DNA of 64,000 nt, taken from assembly GCF_014206945.1 (NCBI RefSeq), contig NZ_JACHON010000003.1, forward strand, positions 62,001-126,000, in the 5' to 3' direction. Positions 8,823 to 16,726 of the stretch are shown here, one piece after another (the stretch's first letter is position 1; each line of letters opens with the position of its first letter). The translations under genes and the position numbers were made by a program. The notes beneath the pieces were generated by a model, which was not told the origin of the DNA, made no database searches, and saw nothing but the letters and a program-made list of their open reading frames with translations. The stretch is from Gracilibacillus halotolerans. GTDB lineage: Bacteria; Bacillota; Bacilli; Bacillales; Amphibacillaceae.

Positions 8823-9365
8823 ATGGAAAGAAAGTTACCAATTGTGATAGCGATTGCTGGGGTTTCAGGTGGGGGCAAAACAACGATAACTTCTGAATTA
8901 AAAGGGAAGTTACATAATTGTAAAACACTATATTTTGATGACTACGATTTTGATGGTCCAGATGACTTTGTTGAATGGATTGAGAATGGTAGTAATCCTG
9001 AGGAATGGAACTTATCACCACTTATTAATGATATAAAAAAATTAATTAACGAACCTTTAGATTACGTAATCTTAGATTTTCCGTTTGCCTATTTACATAG
9101 TAAAACAAGAGAATTTATAGACTTCACTGTGTTTGTTGATACTCCACTTGATATTGCTATGGCACGAAGAATAATTAGAGATTATAAAGATGGGTCTGCT
9201 AAGGATATTTTGCTGGATATGGATAAATACATCATAAGAGGAAGGAAGGGTTATCTTGATATGTTAGACACAGTAAAACCATATTCTGACCTAATTGTAG
9301 ATGGGGAGCTACCTATATCCGATATTGTAAGCATTATTACTAAAAATATAGTGAACATAGAATAA
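8823..9365 (+). CDS. Uridine-kinase-like P-loop kinase
   Basis: 180 residues. Walker A GVSGGGKT at residues 13-20, an acidic YFDDYDFDGP substrate/metal loop near 40-49, a Walker-B-like VILDFPFAY near 84, and a lid with ARRIIRDY around 115. This is the uridine/pantothenate kinase group of NTPases, known for phosphorylating nucleosides or other small hydroxyl substrates; the actual substrate cannot be read. ATG has GGAGGG close upstream. Confidence 0.78.
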   Translation: MERKLPIVIAIAGVSGGGKTTITSELKGKLHNCKTLYFDDYDFDGPDDFVEWIENGSNPEEWNLSPLINDIKKLINEPLDYVILDFPFAYLHSKTREFIDFTVFVDTPLDIAMARRIIRDYKDGSAKDILLDMDKYIIRGRKGYLDMLDTVKPYSDLIVDGELPISDIVSIITKNIVNIE

Positions 9366-9404
9366 CTTTTAGAATGATAAAAAATAGTAAGTAATTTTAT
9401 TTAA

Positions 9405-9532
9405 TTAACGGGTGCAATAGTTTAATAAGGTGAACCTAATAGGATGGCCTTTTTTATGTTGTTAAGAATGGAATTTTATTATTGAAATATTAGGAAGAAG
9501 GTATTGTACTAACGGGGCAGTAAGTTGAAGAA
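9405..9532 (+). repeat. Array spacer 5, full-length unit
   Basis: Proximal core TTAACGGGTGCAATAGTTTA at 9405, hairpin AATAAGGTGAACC/GGATGGCCTTTTT, the TGTTGTTAAGAATGGA stretch, GGAAGAAGGTATTGTA, then distal core CTAACGGGGCAGTAAGTTGA at 9509. Confidence 0.75.
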
Positions 9533-9623
9533 CATTTGTAATGATTGCAGATAAATTTTTTATATAGAAATACGTGAAGTATAATCGAGTGCATTTTTAA
9601 AAATAGACTAAGGTGGTTTTACT

Positions 9624-9806
9624 ATGTTAATGACGATTGGTGAATTTCATACTGGAGATGCGATTGTTCAGTTAATTTACTTCTTCATTCTAATTGCGAT
9701 AATTGTAGGAATTATTTTATTGATTGTTAAGCCTCGCAAAAAGAACAATCAATTAGATAGAATCGAGAAAAAGATAGATAAAATATTATCTGATAAAGAG
9801 AAATAA
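9624..9806 (+). CDS. DUF4083-like small membrane protein
   Basis: 60 residues: one membrane helix (about 14-38) followed by a basic, heptad-patterned tail (LDRIEKKIDKILSDKEK). The GDAIVQLIYFFILIAIIVGIILLI core and the tail match the DUF4083 type. RBS AAGGTGG. Function unknown; a single-pass coiled-coil anchor is all that can be said. Confidence 0.65.
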   Translation: MLMTIGEFHTGDAIVQLIYFFILIAIIVGIILLIVKPRKKNNQLDRIEKKIDKILSDKEK

Positions 9807-9852
9807 TATCGGCAGCTTACTTAATCTAGCGGCAGCCTATCTTCAATAAGGA
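9803..9852 (+). repeat. Degenerate array cores
   Basis: Two weakened copies in a row (ATCGGCAGCTTACTTAATCT and CTAGCGGCAGCCTATCTTCA) just after the DUF4083 stop. Confidence 0.45.
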
Positions 9853-9940
9853 TTTTCTCAACGACTTAAAACTTTTAACACATCAAAGCAGTCATACTCG
9901 TGTTTCCCCTTGTTAATTTTACGGTTGCAAGGTTTTGTTC

Positions 9941-9988
9941 GATTAACGGGTGCGTTGATTCAAGAAGGATGAACGCACCCTTTTGTTG
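9941..9988 (+). repeat. Array core 6 forming a terminator
   Basis: GATTAACGGGTGCGTTGATT at 9941. GGGTGCGTT (9948-9956) pairs with AACGCACCC (9972-9980), followed by TTTTGTTG. Here the conserved core itself supplies the 5' arm of a rho-independent terminator. Confidence 0.75.
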
Positions 9989-10060
9989 TAGCTAGTATGC
10001 AATTAGTGAAAAAATAATGGGCAGTTTGCTAAACATATCGTAATAATTATAATTCTGCCC

Positions 10061-10786
10061 TTATGTTGTGACATTATCAATGCATCGTTCTACAAAATCT
10101 AGTACTTCTTCTGAAATTGGATATAGCCCTGTTTCTCCGGCAGGCTGCTTTCTGATCTCCCAAAATTTATCCATCAAGTTTGTATCTCCTTGGAAACTTT
10201 CATCTGATAATTCAATTAGCTGAGTCGCAATTTTAAAGCCTTCTTCTGATTCGGGCTTAATATTGTTTTTTATACACGATTCAATCCGTTGCAATAAAGA
10301 AATATATTGCTGTGTTTTCTCGTCATTGTTGCTAAGGTTAGGAACGGCCTTTTGTATGAAGGCAATTTCATCTTCCCGGAAATATTCAATCCATTTTTTA
10401 GAGCTAGTTGGGGAGTTTTGAACAAGCTCGGATACATGTTTCCAAGATAAGGATTCTTCCAAATTAATTATATTAATTAATGAAGCAGTATTAGAGATAC
10501 TTGTTTGTAGTTTCGATAGTTGTTCTTGTAGGTAATTGTAGTGGGAAATTAATACTTGTTTATAGGATAGTTTTTCTAATACATGGCGAATATCTTCCAA
10601 TGGCAGTGAAAGGGATTTAAGTATGATTATTTTTTCTAATTGAAATAAGTCATCTTCTGAATAATATCGCCTCCCGTTATCATCTCGAAAACTTGGGTTA
10701 AGGAGATTAATCTGATCATAGTAACGCAGTGTACGAACAGATATATTTCGTTGTTTAGCTACTTCCCCAGTAGTCCATCGTTTCAT
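10061..10786 (-). CDS. MerR-family regulator, TipAS-like effector domain
   Basis: 241 residues. The MerR helix-turn-helix spans residues 4-70 (TTGEVAKQRNISVRTLRYYDQINLL), followed by a coiled coil (about 80-110) and a C-terminal domain of the TipAS class, which senses drug-like ligands. RBS AGGAGG. The only minus-strand gene of the array, divergent from the CPBP gene with an 87-base gap holding a MerR-type promoter, so it most likely activates that neighbour. Confidence 0.85.
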   Translation of the reverse strand: MKRWTTGEVAKQRNISVRTLRYYDQINLLNPSFRDDNGRRYYSEDDLFQLEKIIILKSLSLPLEDIRHVLEKLSYKQVLISHYNYLQEQLSKLQTSISNTASLINIINLEESLSWKHVSELVQNSPTSSKKWIEYFREDEIAFIQKAVPNLSNNDEKTQQYISLLQRIESCIKNNIKPESEEGFKIATQLIELSDESFQGDTNLMDKFWEIRKQPAGETGLYPISEEVLDFVERCIDNVTT

Positions 10787-10809
10787 TTTCGTTTCCTCCT
10801 AAAAAATGC

Positions 10810-10840
10810 TTGCAGGTGACGTAACGTTATCTAATATATT
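10810..10840 (+). promoter_or_regulatory. MerR-type promoter (19-base spacer) for the CPBP gene
   Basis: -35 TTGCAG (10810-10815) and -10 TATATT (10835-10840) are separated by 19 bases, the long spacing that needs a MerR-type activator. The spacer is centred on the dyad GTAACGTTA, with AACGTT at 10823-10828. The match to the family's mode of action is close; binding is inferred. Confidence 0.7.
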
Positions 10841-10873
10841 TGAATTATATCATATTAGGAAGAGGGATAAAGA

Positions 10874-11578
10874 ATGGTGAAAGGTCAAACAAACTGGAAA
10901 AAACAAGACAATTGGGGTATAAAAGAATTCATTTCATTAATGTTAATTGAATTTGTTGTTGTAATTGGATGTATAAAATTACTTGTACAACCAATTTATT
11001 CTCATTGGTTTGGTAATGATCTTTATGCTGGGACATTAATGGGATTAACGATAGCAATAATTCTAATGTTAAGTGTCTATTTTGTTGCTCTCCGTCCAAA
11101 AAAAGTTTCTTGGACTGAAGTAGGAATAAGGACATTCGCTGTGAGGGATTGGAAAACCATTGTTCTATATTCAATAATCTTAATGGCTGGTGCTGTGATA
11201 ATTGTGTTGATTACTAGTTTTGTAGGGAATTCGTGGGAGAACAGCAAAACAGAGGCGATGCAGCAAAATGTAACTTTTATGACCGTACTAATTGCCTTTA
11301 TATCCGCAGCAATTATCTCGCCAATATACGAAGAAATTTTTTATCGCGGTTTTATATATCGCTGGTTACGTACACGTGTAGGATTTATGGGAGCTTTATT
11401 ACTTAGCTCAACAATTTTTACAATTATTCATATTCCAACGTATAACACAATGCCAGTAAATTTCTTTAGTGGTATCCTCTTTGCTTTAGCTTATGACCGA
11501 ACCAATTCAATCTGGCCATCCGTTATTATTCATGGATTAACGAATGGAATAATGGTTCTATTGTCAACTTTAGCTTAA
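10874..11578 (+). CDS. CPBP-family intramembrane metalloprotease
   Basis: 234 residues with about eight hydrophobic segments. The ABI/CPBP motifs are present: EEIFYRGFIYRWL (Glu-Glu near residue 153), a His in TIIHIPTYN (near 186) and IIHGLTNG (near 219), the glutamate/histidine set that binds zinc in the membrane. Family members process membrane proteins or protect against peptides. Divergent MerR regulator upstream suggests inducible expression. RBS AGGAAGAGGG. Substrate unknown. Confidence 0.85.
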   Translation: MVKGQTNWKKQDNWGIKEFISLMLIEFVVVIGCIKLLVQPIYSHWFGNDLYAGTLMGLTIAIILMLSVYFVALRPKKVSWTEVGIRTFAVRDWKTIVLYSIILMAGAVIIVLITSFVGNSWENSKTEAMQQNVTFMTVLIAFISAAIISPIYEEIFYRGFIYRWLRTRVGFMGALLLSSTIFTIIHIPTYNTMPVNFFSGILFALAYDRTNSIWPSVIIHGLTNGIMVLLSTLA

Positions 11579-11680
11579 GTTTATTGTTTGATTCCTTTAG
11601 GTTTCACTATTACAGGTTTGTCTTCAGACGATAAAATAATTGTAACAAATAACAAGGTGATTTTTCATATTTAAAAAATA

Positions 11681-11812
11681 GGTGCATTAGTCTAATAAGG
11701 TGTTCCTAATAGGGTCGCCTTATTTATGTTGTTAAGAATTGAGTTTTATTTTTGGAATATTATGTTAATATTGAGAAAGAAGGTATTGTGCTAACGAGGC
11801 AGAATAGTTTAA
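11681..11812 (+). repeat. Array spacer 7, full-length unit
   Basis: GGTGCATTAGTCTAATAAGG at 11681, hairpin AATAAGGTGTTCC/GGGTCGCCTTATT, TTGTTAAGAATTGAGT, GAAAGAAGGTATTGTG and distal core CTAACGAGGCAGAATAGTTT from 11791. From 11579 to 11680 nothing else is seen. Confidence 0.75.
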
Positions 11813-11842
11813 ATGAGGCATTGGCTTTTACAGGAGGAAATA

Positions 11843-12706
11843 ATGGTTAAAAGACGTAGAAAAGAATTAGTAATCACCTTAGCAATCTTAGTTTTTATAG
11901 TAGTTTACTATCTTTTACAACTTAATTGGATTTCAGTTTCAAACGAAACCATTCTTCTAGAGGATTTGCCAGAGGAATTTGAAGGTTTTAAAGTCGTTCA
12001 GTTATCGGATTTGCACAATAAAGAATTTGGAGAAGGAAACAAGAGATTGGTTAATAAAATCAATAAAATTGAGCCGGATATAATTGTGATAACTGGTGAT
12101 ATGTTAAATAATTCGCAAGACATACCAGATAACGGAGAAGTTCTAATAGAATTGCTTGAAAATCTAAACAATAACTATCCGATTTATTATGTTACTGGTG
12201 AACACGAAGAAGGTTTGTATTACGAAGATAGAAATAAATATCAAAATGAAGGTACTAAAGAAGCTTACGAAGAAAGATTAAGTAATCTTGGGGTTACAGT
12301 TCTAAATGATGAAAAAACACCAATTATAAAACAGGATGCAAAGATTAACTTATATGGGTTAAAGGAACACTTGTCAGGAGAAATCCAAATTGAAAAACGG
12401 TTAGGTGAAACGAGTAAAAGTGAAGTCAATATTTTACTTTCGCACAGACCTTTTTATTTTGATGAATATGCTGATTGGGGAGCAGATATAGTTTTTTCTG
12501 GGGATACTCATGGGGGCATGATACAACTTCCTTTTATTGGAGGGATTTTTTCAACAGAAGGATTTTTCCCAGAATACGATGGTGGTTTGTATCATAAAGG
12601 AAACTCAATTATGGTTGTAAGCAAAGGATTGGGTAACAATCCAGTTCCTCTAAGAATAAATAATCGACCTGAAGTAGTTGTGATTACTCTAAAAGGCAAT
12701 AAGTAA
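11843..12706 (+). CDS. Membrane-anchored calcineurin-like metallophosphoesterase (YkuE-like)
   Basis: 287 residues: N-terminal membrane anchor (about 9-26), then a phosphoesterase domain with SDLH (56-59), GDM (about 85), SHRP and GDTHGG (about 219-224). Two usual metal-site positions differ: the GNHE motif reads GEHE and the GHTHGG motif reads GDTHGG. This suggests an altered metal site or a distinct subfamily. ATG 11843 (CAGGAGGAAATA upstream) is preferred over an in-frame ATG at 11813. The substrate may be a phospholipid-type diester outside the cell, by family analogy only. Confidence 0.8.
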   Translation: MVKRRRKELVITLAILVFIVVYYLLQLNWISVSNETILLEDLPEEFEGFKVVQLSDLHNKEFGEGNKRLVNKINKIEPDIIVITGDMLNNSQDIPDNGEVLIELLENLNNNYPIYYVTGEHEEGLYYEDRNKYQNEGTKEAYEERLSNLGVTVLNDEKTPIIKQDAKINLYGLKEHLSGEIQIEKRLGETSKSEVNILLSHRPFYFDEYADWGADIVFSGDTHGGMIQLPFIGGIFSTEGFFPEYDGGLYHKGNSIMVVSKGLGNNPVPLRINNRPEVVVITLKGNK

Positions 12707-12721
12707 TTACTTCTTCTTGGA

Positions 12722-12859
12722 GTAACAAATGTAATAGTTTAATAAGAAAGATCAATTTAAAACCACCTTTTTCTTTTGAATAAAGTTCTGAATGACATTT
12801 GGAATATTATGTTAGTGTTGAGGCAGAAGGTATTGTGCTAACTATAATGTTGTTTAATA
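12722..12859 (+). repeat. Array spacer 8, diverged full-length unit
   Basis: Proximal GTAATAGTTTAATAAG, a changed hairpin region, then the conserved TTGGAATATTATGTTAGTGT and GAAGGTATTGTGCTAAC. The distal core is weak. Confidence 0.65.
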
Positions 12860-12885
12860 AGTAATAGTTATTAGGAGTTGAAGAA

Positions 12886-13230
12886 ATGGAACACAATATG
12901 GGACTATATGAAACACCTTTTTATTCAATTAAATTAGGAAAAAAGAAAGTAGAAGTGAGATTGAATGATGAGAAAAGGAGGAGAATAAGAGTAGGAGATA
13001 CGATTAAATTCACAAAACTTCCAGATAGAAATGACTCTTTAACAGTTAAGGTTATTGAATTAAGGGAGTTTCCAACATTCAGAGAAATGTATGAAAGCAT
13101 TCCGGCGAGTGACCTTGACTCTGTTGGTGATTCAATTAAGGGAATGGTAGAGGAGACTTATAGAATTTATACACCTGAAAAAGAGAAGGAATGGGGTACG
13201 TTAGCAATTACAATTAGATTAATAGATTAA
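12886..13230 (+). CDS. ASCH-domain (PUA-like) protein
   Basis: 114 residues. The ASCH signature is clear: LYETPFYSIKLGKKKVEVRLNDEKRRRIRVGDTIKF spans residues 7-42, with the basic VEVRLND loop thought to contact nucleic acid, and a C-terminal beta strand LAITIRLI. These small proteins are predicted RNA-binding or nucleotide-processing factors. RBS AGGAG. Stand-alone module with no partner. Confidence 0.8.
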   Translation: MEHNMGLYETPFYSIKLGKKKVEVRLNDEKRRRIRVGDTIKFTKLPDRNDSLTVKVIELREFPTFREMYESIPASDLDSVGDSIKGMVEETYRIYTPEKEKEWGTLAITIRLID

Positions 13231-13269
13231 AGGTTGATTAAAGCAAGGGAGCAGGATTTTTGAATAAGG
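13225..13269 (+). repeat. Array cores 9, compressed spacer
   Basis: GATTAAAGGTTGATTAAAGC overlaps the stop of the ASCH gene, then AGGGAGCAGGATTTTTGAAT. The two cores sit about 20 bases apart instead of 105, so the middle of the unit is lost here. Confidence 0.5.
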
Positions 13270-13294
13270 TATTAGAATAAACACGGAGGAGTTA

Positions 13295-14029
13295 ATGATG
13301 GCAACTAAAAAATTGCTAATGGTTATGTTCCCTATTTTTTTAATAAGTTTTGTATTACTGGGTTGTTCGTTCAACAAAACTGACTTTGTGCAAGTAAAGG
13401 GCGATAGCATAACTTATAGTGAATATTTTAAGACCTATGATGGTCTTGATGCGAGAGAAAACATTAAATATTACAAGCCTATTTCTATTGATAAGGTAGA
13501 ATCATCTTTACCGGAACCAATTAATAATGCTATAACTACTTTTGATTCCAACAGGTTACCTTTCACAATTGATGATGAGAAGGCGTATCTTATAACATCC
13601 ACAGACGAGGATGGTAACACAAAGAACCAAGTTCAGTTAAGTTATTTTAGTAGGTCAGAGTATGATGAAGTAGATGATTTTTTTATCGTTTCAATAACAG
13701 AAGTTGATGAAAATCCGCTTGTAGATGATATTCTAGATAAATACGATACGGTCGGAAACGCTTTTAAAAAGGAATTTTTAATCGAGGACTTACCTATTTA
13801 CCAGCAAGTAATTACGACAAATAGTGCGTTATTATATAAATATTACGATTATGATGAAACTAGAAATAGTATAGTTACAGTAGGAACCGCAGCAAATGAA
13901 TTTTATACTTATTATAATGGATACATTTATCACGTAGGTTATTTAATCGATAAAGAAAAGAATAACGAGGAAATGCAAGAGAGAATGCTTCATTTGACAC
14001 GTGATTATATCTTAGGGAACTCTATGTGA
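13295..14029 (+). CDS. Lipoprotein of unknown function
   Basis: 244 residues. Signal peptide with lipobox VLLGCS (Cys24), then an acidic beta-rich extracellular part with repeated Tyr/Asp patches (YKYYDYDE, YTYYNGYIYHVGYL). No family recognised. GGAGGAG precedes ATG 13295; the ATG three bases later (13298) is an equally good start. Single-gene module. Confidence 0.75.
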   Translation: MMATKKLLMVMFPIFLISFVLLGCSFNKTDFVQVKGDSITYSEYFKTYDGLDARENIKYYKPISIDKVESSLPEPINNAITTFDSNRLPFTIDDEKAYLITSTDEDGNTKNQVQLSYFSRSEYDEVDDFFIVSITEVDENPLVDDILDKYDTVGNAFKKEFLIEDLPIYQQVITTNSALLYKYYDYDETRNSIVTVGTAANEFYTYYNGYIYHVGYLIDKEKNNEEMQERMLHLTRDYILGNSM

Positions 14030-14049
14030 AACGTCCTACTTAAACAAAA

Positions 14050-14185
14050 GAGAGCAATAGTTTAATAAGGTGATCCTAGCAGGGTCGCCTTATTTATGTT
14101 TGTTAAGAATTGAGTTTCATTGTTGGAATATTATGTTAGTATTGAGAAAGAAGGTATTGTGCTAACGAAGCAGGTCACTAAAGAA
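14050..14185 (+). repeat. Array spacer 10, full-length unit
   Basis: AGAGCAATAGTTTAATAAGG, hairpin AATAAGGTGATCC/GGGTCGCCTTATT, GTTAAGAATTGAGTTTCATT, GAAAGAAGGTATTGTG, distal core CTAACGAAGCAGGTCACTAA from 14162. Very close in sequence to the units at 11681 and 16564. Confidence 0.75.
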
Positions 14186-14241
14186 TAGAACAATGGCAAA
14201 GAAGTGTAGATATGGATCTTATTGAAGGGAATGACTTTATA

Positions 14242-14679
14242 ATGGATATTAGAAGACCAAATGATTCTGAACTTGAAAAGATTATTCTACTTTCCCCACA
14301 AGCCTTATTCGATGGTACTTTAGGTGAAGTAAGCTCCACGATTGATAAAGTTAGAAGTCTTATTGAACCATTACTGAAAAAAGGAAGCTATTATTTAATT
14401 GCAATCGAAGAAGGTAAACTAATGGGTTGGATCCTTATAGGAGCAAGTAGAGACCAATTTACTGATAAGACGAATGGATTTATTTATGAATTATTTGTTT
14501 TAGAAGAATTTAGAGGGAATGGAGTTTCTAAGCAATTAATGAAAACTGCAATTGACGAGCTAAGACAGCACGGCTACTCTGAGGTTCGTCTTAGTGCATA
14601 TGCGGGTAATCAAGCCATTAAACTTTATGAGAAAATGGGCTTTAACATAAGAGCGGTTTCTATGAGTTTACCTTTATAA
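14242..14679 (+). CDS. GNAT-family N-acetyltransferase
   Basis: Acetyl-CoA-dependent acetyltransferase of 145 residues. It begins MDIRRPNDSE and has the GNAT core: strand ELFVLEEFRGNGVSKQLM with the R-G-N-G-V acetyl-CoA loop, then VRLSAYAGNQAIKLYEKMGF. The substrate is not readable. I prefer ATG 14242 because GNAT proteins usually start with this strand and GAAGGGA lies upstream; ATG 14212 would add ten residues. Confidence 0.85.
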   Translation: MDIRRPNDSELEKIILLSPQALFDGTLGEVSSTIDKVRSLIEPLLKKGSYYLIAIEEGKLMGWILIGASRDQFTDKTNGFIYELFVLEEFRGNGVSKQLMKTAIDELRQHGYSEVRLSAYAGNQAIKLYEKMGFNIRAVSMSLPL

Positions 14680-14691
14680 GAAATGGGTTTG

Positions 14692-14778
14692 TACTAATGG
14701 TTGCTTTACATGAAGATTGTTGAGATTCTTGGCAGGCTCTATCTTATTGAACTAAAGAGCAGGATTGTTTAATAATCA
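14692..14778 (+). repeat. Array spacer 11 (GCTTTACATGAAGAT form)
   Basis: TACTAATGGTTGCTTTACAT, a weak hairpin with GGCAGGCTCT, then the distal core AACTAAAGAGCAGGATTGTT at 14750. The following GAGAGGTATTGTGTA runs straight into the next start codon, so the repeat also supplies that ribosome site. Confidence 0.65.
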
Positions 14779-14796
14779 AAAGAGAGGTATTGTGTA

Positions 14797-15108
14797 ATGT
14801 TAAAAAATAAGATATTTCTAATATTTGGATTCTTAGCTTTTATTTTGATTGGCTGTTCACAAGATACAGATGGAATTTTTATTGAAGGGAATATCTCAGA
14901 GATAAACGAAAAAAGTGGAGTTATTGAGGTTGATGGACTTATGATAATTAACGAAATAGTATCTTCTACTGAGTCATTTCAAATAGAGAATGAATCATCG
15001 TCACATACTATTCAAGTTTCAAATCCAGAAGACTATAAAGTAGGGCAGGAAGTAAAGGTAAATGTCATTAAGGATTATGAGGAAGATATTTGGAATTTAG
15101 ATAGATAA
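14797..15108 (+). CDS. Small lipoprotein, DUF3221-like
   Basis: 103 residues. Signal peptide with lipobox ILIGCS (Cys20), followed by a compact beta domain (IEGNISEINEKSGVIEVDG, then VGQEVKVNVI near the end) that looks like an OB-type fold as in DUF3221 lipoproteins. The assignment is by pattern only. AGAGAGG upstream of ATG. Function unknown. Confidence 0.65.
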   Translation: MLKNKIFLIFGFLAFILIGCSQDTDGIFIEGNISEINEKSGVIEVDGLMIINEIVSSTESFQIENESSSHTIQVSNPEDYKVGQEVKVNVIKDYEEDIWNLDR

Positions 15109-15136
15109 AAATCTGAAGAAGAAAACATAAAGTAGA

Positions 15137-15197
15137 ATATATATTATGTTATTAATGAGCATGAAGGTATTGTGCTAATGAGGCAGGTTACTTTAAT
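15137..15197 (+). repeat. Array spacer 12, 3' half only
   Basis: ATATATTATGTTATTAATGA, GAAGGTATTGTG and core CTAATGAGGCAGGTTACTTT at 15174. The proximal core and hairpin are absent. Confidence 0.6.
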
Positions 15198-15268
15198 TGG
15201 AATGTGAAATTTTTAAACCAGTTTAGTTGGATAATCTTATTTATTTATATAAAACTGGAGGTGCTGTT

Positions 15269-15448
15269 TTGATAAAAGGGAGCGTAGGAATGGCTTTATT
15301 TACAGGCATATTTGTTGGAATTGTAGTTTTTTTATCTGAATATATTATTCCTCCTAGTACAAGTATTGTTATCAAAGTTTTAATTACTGGATTGTCTGCT
15401 GTAATTGGTGGATTGTTAGGTAATAAGTTATTTCCTAATAAATCGTGA
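15269..15448 (+). CDS. Small two-helix membrane protein
   Basis: 59 residues, two glycine-rich membrane helices (about 7-27 and 35-54) joined by a short loop. TTG start at 15269 has GGAGGT six bases upstream; a longer frame from 15227 lacks a ribosome site. No family recognised. Confidence 0.55.
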   Translation: MIKGSVGMALFTGIFVGIVVFLSEYIIPPSTSIVIKVLITGLSAVIGGLLGNKLFPNKS

Positions 15449-15459
15449 GTAAATGCACT

Positions 15460-15498
15460 TTAATTAAAGGGTGCAATAGTTTAATAAGAGAGTTATTG
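15460..15498 (+). repeat. Array core 13
   Basis: TTAATTAAAGGGTGCAATAG followed by TTTAATAAGAGAG, without a distal partner. Confidence 0.6.
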
Positions 15499-15588
15499 TT
15501 AAACTGAACGAGAGAAATTCCCATCGGTAGATATATATGTTGAGTGCTTTAATAGATATAGTTTCAGAATTAGTTAGGGGATAGAAAA

Positions 15589-16191
15589 ATGAAAAGATTG
15601 TTTCCGAATTTAATAATTATATTAATGTTAGTTGTTTTAAGCGCTTGTAATAGCGATTCTAATTCAAATACTATTTCTGTATCAGAATTAACAGACAGGG
15701 AAAATACGATACTTTCGACTACATCAGAAAAATCATTTGTATTTGATTTTGAAACAGATGGTGACTACCAAGAAGTATCTGTGTGGATTGAAAAGTATGA
15801 AGCTGGTGAATTGATTGATGGTCAATTAAATGAAGTAACAACACAGATAGATGAGAGTGGCTCAATAGTCATTTCAAACCCTAAAATCAGTAATACAGAA
15901 AAGAAACATACATTTAGTATTGGAATAGGTAGTAATGGTAGCACAGGTTCAATAAGTGGTTACGACACAAATTCAATTAATCAAGATGGTATAGCAAGTG
16001 TATGGGGAAGTTTCCCAGAGGAGCTCTCTATAAATGAAGATGAAATAGTGTTAGCGTATATTGGTTATTCTGCTAATAAAAATAGTATGAGCACTCTTAC
16101 AACAGACTTTTATAAAAATTCGCAAGGTAATCTAAATGAGCTGAAAAAGTATGATGTCACTTACCTTTTTAAAGCTGAGTTTATTCAGTAG
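15589..16191 (+). CDS. Lipoprotein of unknown function
   Basis: 200 residues. Signal peptide and lipobox VVLSAC (Cys20), a Ser/Asn linker, then a beta-sandwich-like domain with FVFDFETDGDYQEVSVWIEKYEAGELIDG. The pattern resembles small surface lipoproteins of bacilli but no named family was recognised. RBS AGGGGA. One-gene module. Confidence 0.75.
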   Translation: MKRLFPNLIIILMLVVLSACNSDSNSNTISVSELTDRENTILSTTSEKSFVFDFETDGDYQEVSVWIEKYEAGELIDGQLNEVTTQIDESGSIVISNPKISNTEKKHTFSIGIGSNGSTGSISGYDTNSINQDGIASVWGSFPEELSINEDEIVLAYIGYSANKNSMSTLTTDFYKNSQGNLNELKKYDVTYLFKAEFIQ

Positions 16192-16197
16192 ATAATT

Positions 16198-16284
16198 AAA
16201 CTAATAGATGCGTTAATCCAAGAAGGGTATAACAATCTTTTTGTCGAATATATTGTAGTAATAGGTCAAGTAAGTTGAAGAAGG
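16198..16284 (+). repeat. Array spacer 14 (cores 16198 and 16259)
   Basis: AAACTAATAGATGCGTTAAT at 16198 and TAATAGGTCAAGTAAGTTGA at 16260; the latter matches the distal core at 9509. Confidence 0.6.
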
Positions 16285-16366
16285 AAAAGAAGGATAATCA
16301 CTTTTTTTCGTTGAATTATAACAATAGTACGTTTGAAGATATGTATCTAAGTGGGGAGGAATTTTT

Positions 16367-16549
16367 ATGTCACAAAAATTAAGAAAGTCCTCAACAGATA
16401 AAGCTTTATACGGAGTTTGTGGAGGGGTAGCGGAGTTTCTTGGTATTTCTTCATTTGTTGTAAGGCTAATATTCTTTTTCACATCTTCCGTATCTGTTTG
16501 GGTATATATAATACTTGTTTGGTCTTTAGATGAAAAGCCATCACTTTAA
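16367..16549 (+). CDS. PspC-domain protein, minimal
   Basis: 60 residues, little more than one PspC domain: KLRKSSTDKALYGVCGGVAEFLGISSFVVRLIFFF followed by one membrane helix (VWVYIILVWSL). PspC proteins take part in envelope-stress responses, here without other psp genes. RBS GGGGAGG. Family call firm; role open. Confidence 0.85.
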   Translation: MSQKLRKSSTDKALYGVCGGVAEFLGISSFVVRLIFFFTSSVSVWVYIILVWSLDEKPSL

Positions 16550-16563
16550 TATTTATTTTGTTT

Positions 16564-16700
16564 ACGGTTCAATAGTTTAATAGGGTGATCCTTATAGGGT
16601 CGCTTTTTTATGTTGTTAAGAATTGAGTTTCATAGTTGGAATATTATGTTAGTATTTAATTAGAAGTTATTATGCTAACGGGGCAGGTTAGTTCAATAAG
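16564..16700 (+). repeat. Array spacer 15, full-length unit
   Basis: ACGGTTCAATAGTTTAATAG, hairpin with GTGATCC/GGGTCGC, TGTTGTTAAGAATTGAGTTT, then distal core CTAACGGGGCAGGTTAGTTC (16676) which contains the inverted pair CTAAC-N7-GTTAG. Confidence 0.75.
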
Positions 16701-16726
16701 CATGATTAATGGGGGAAGGAATTTAT

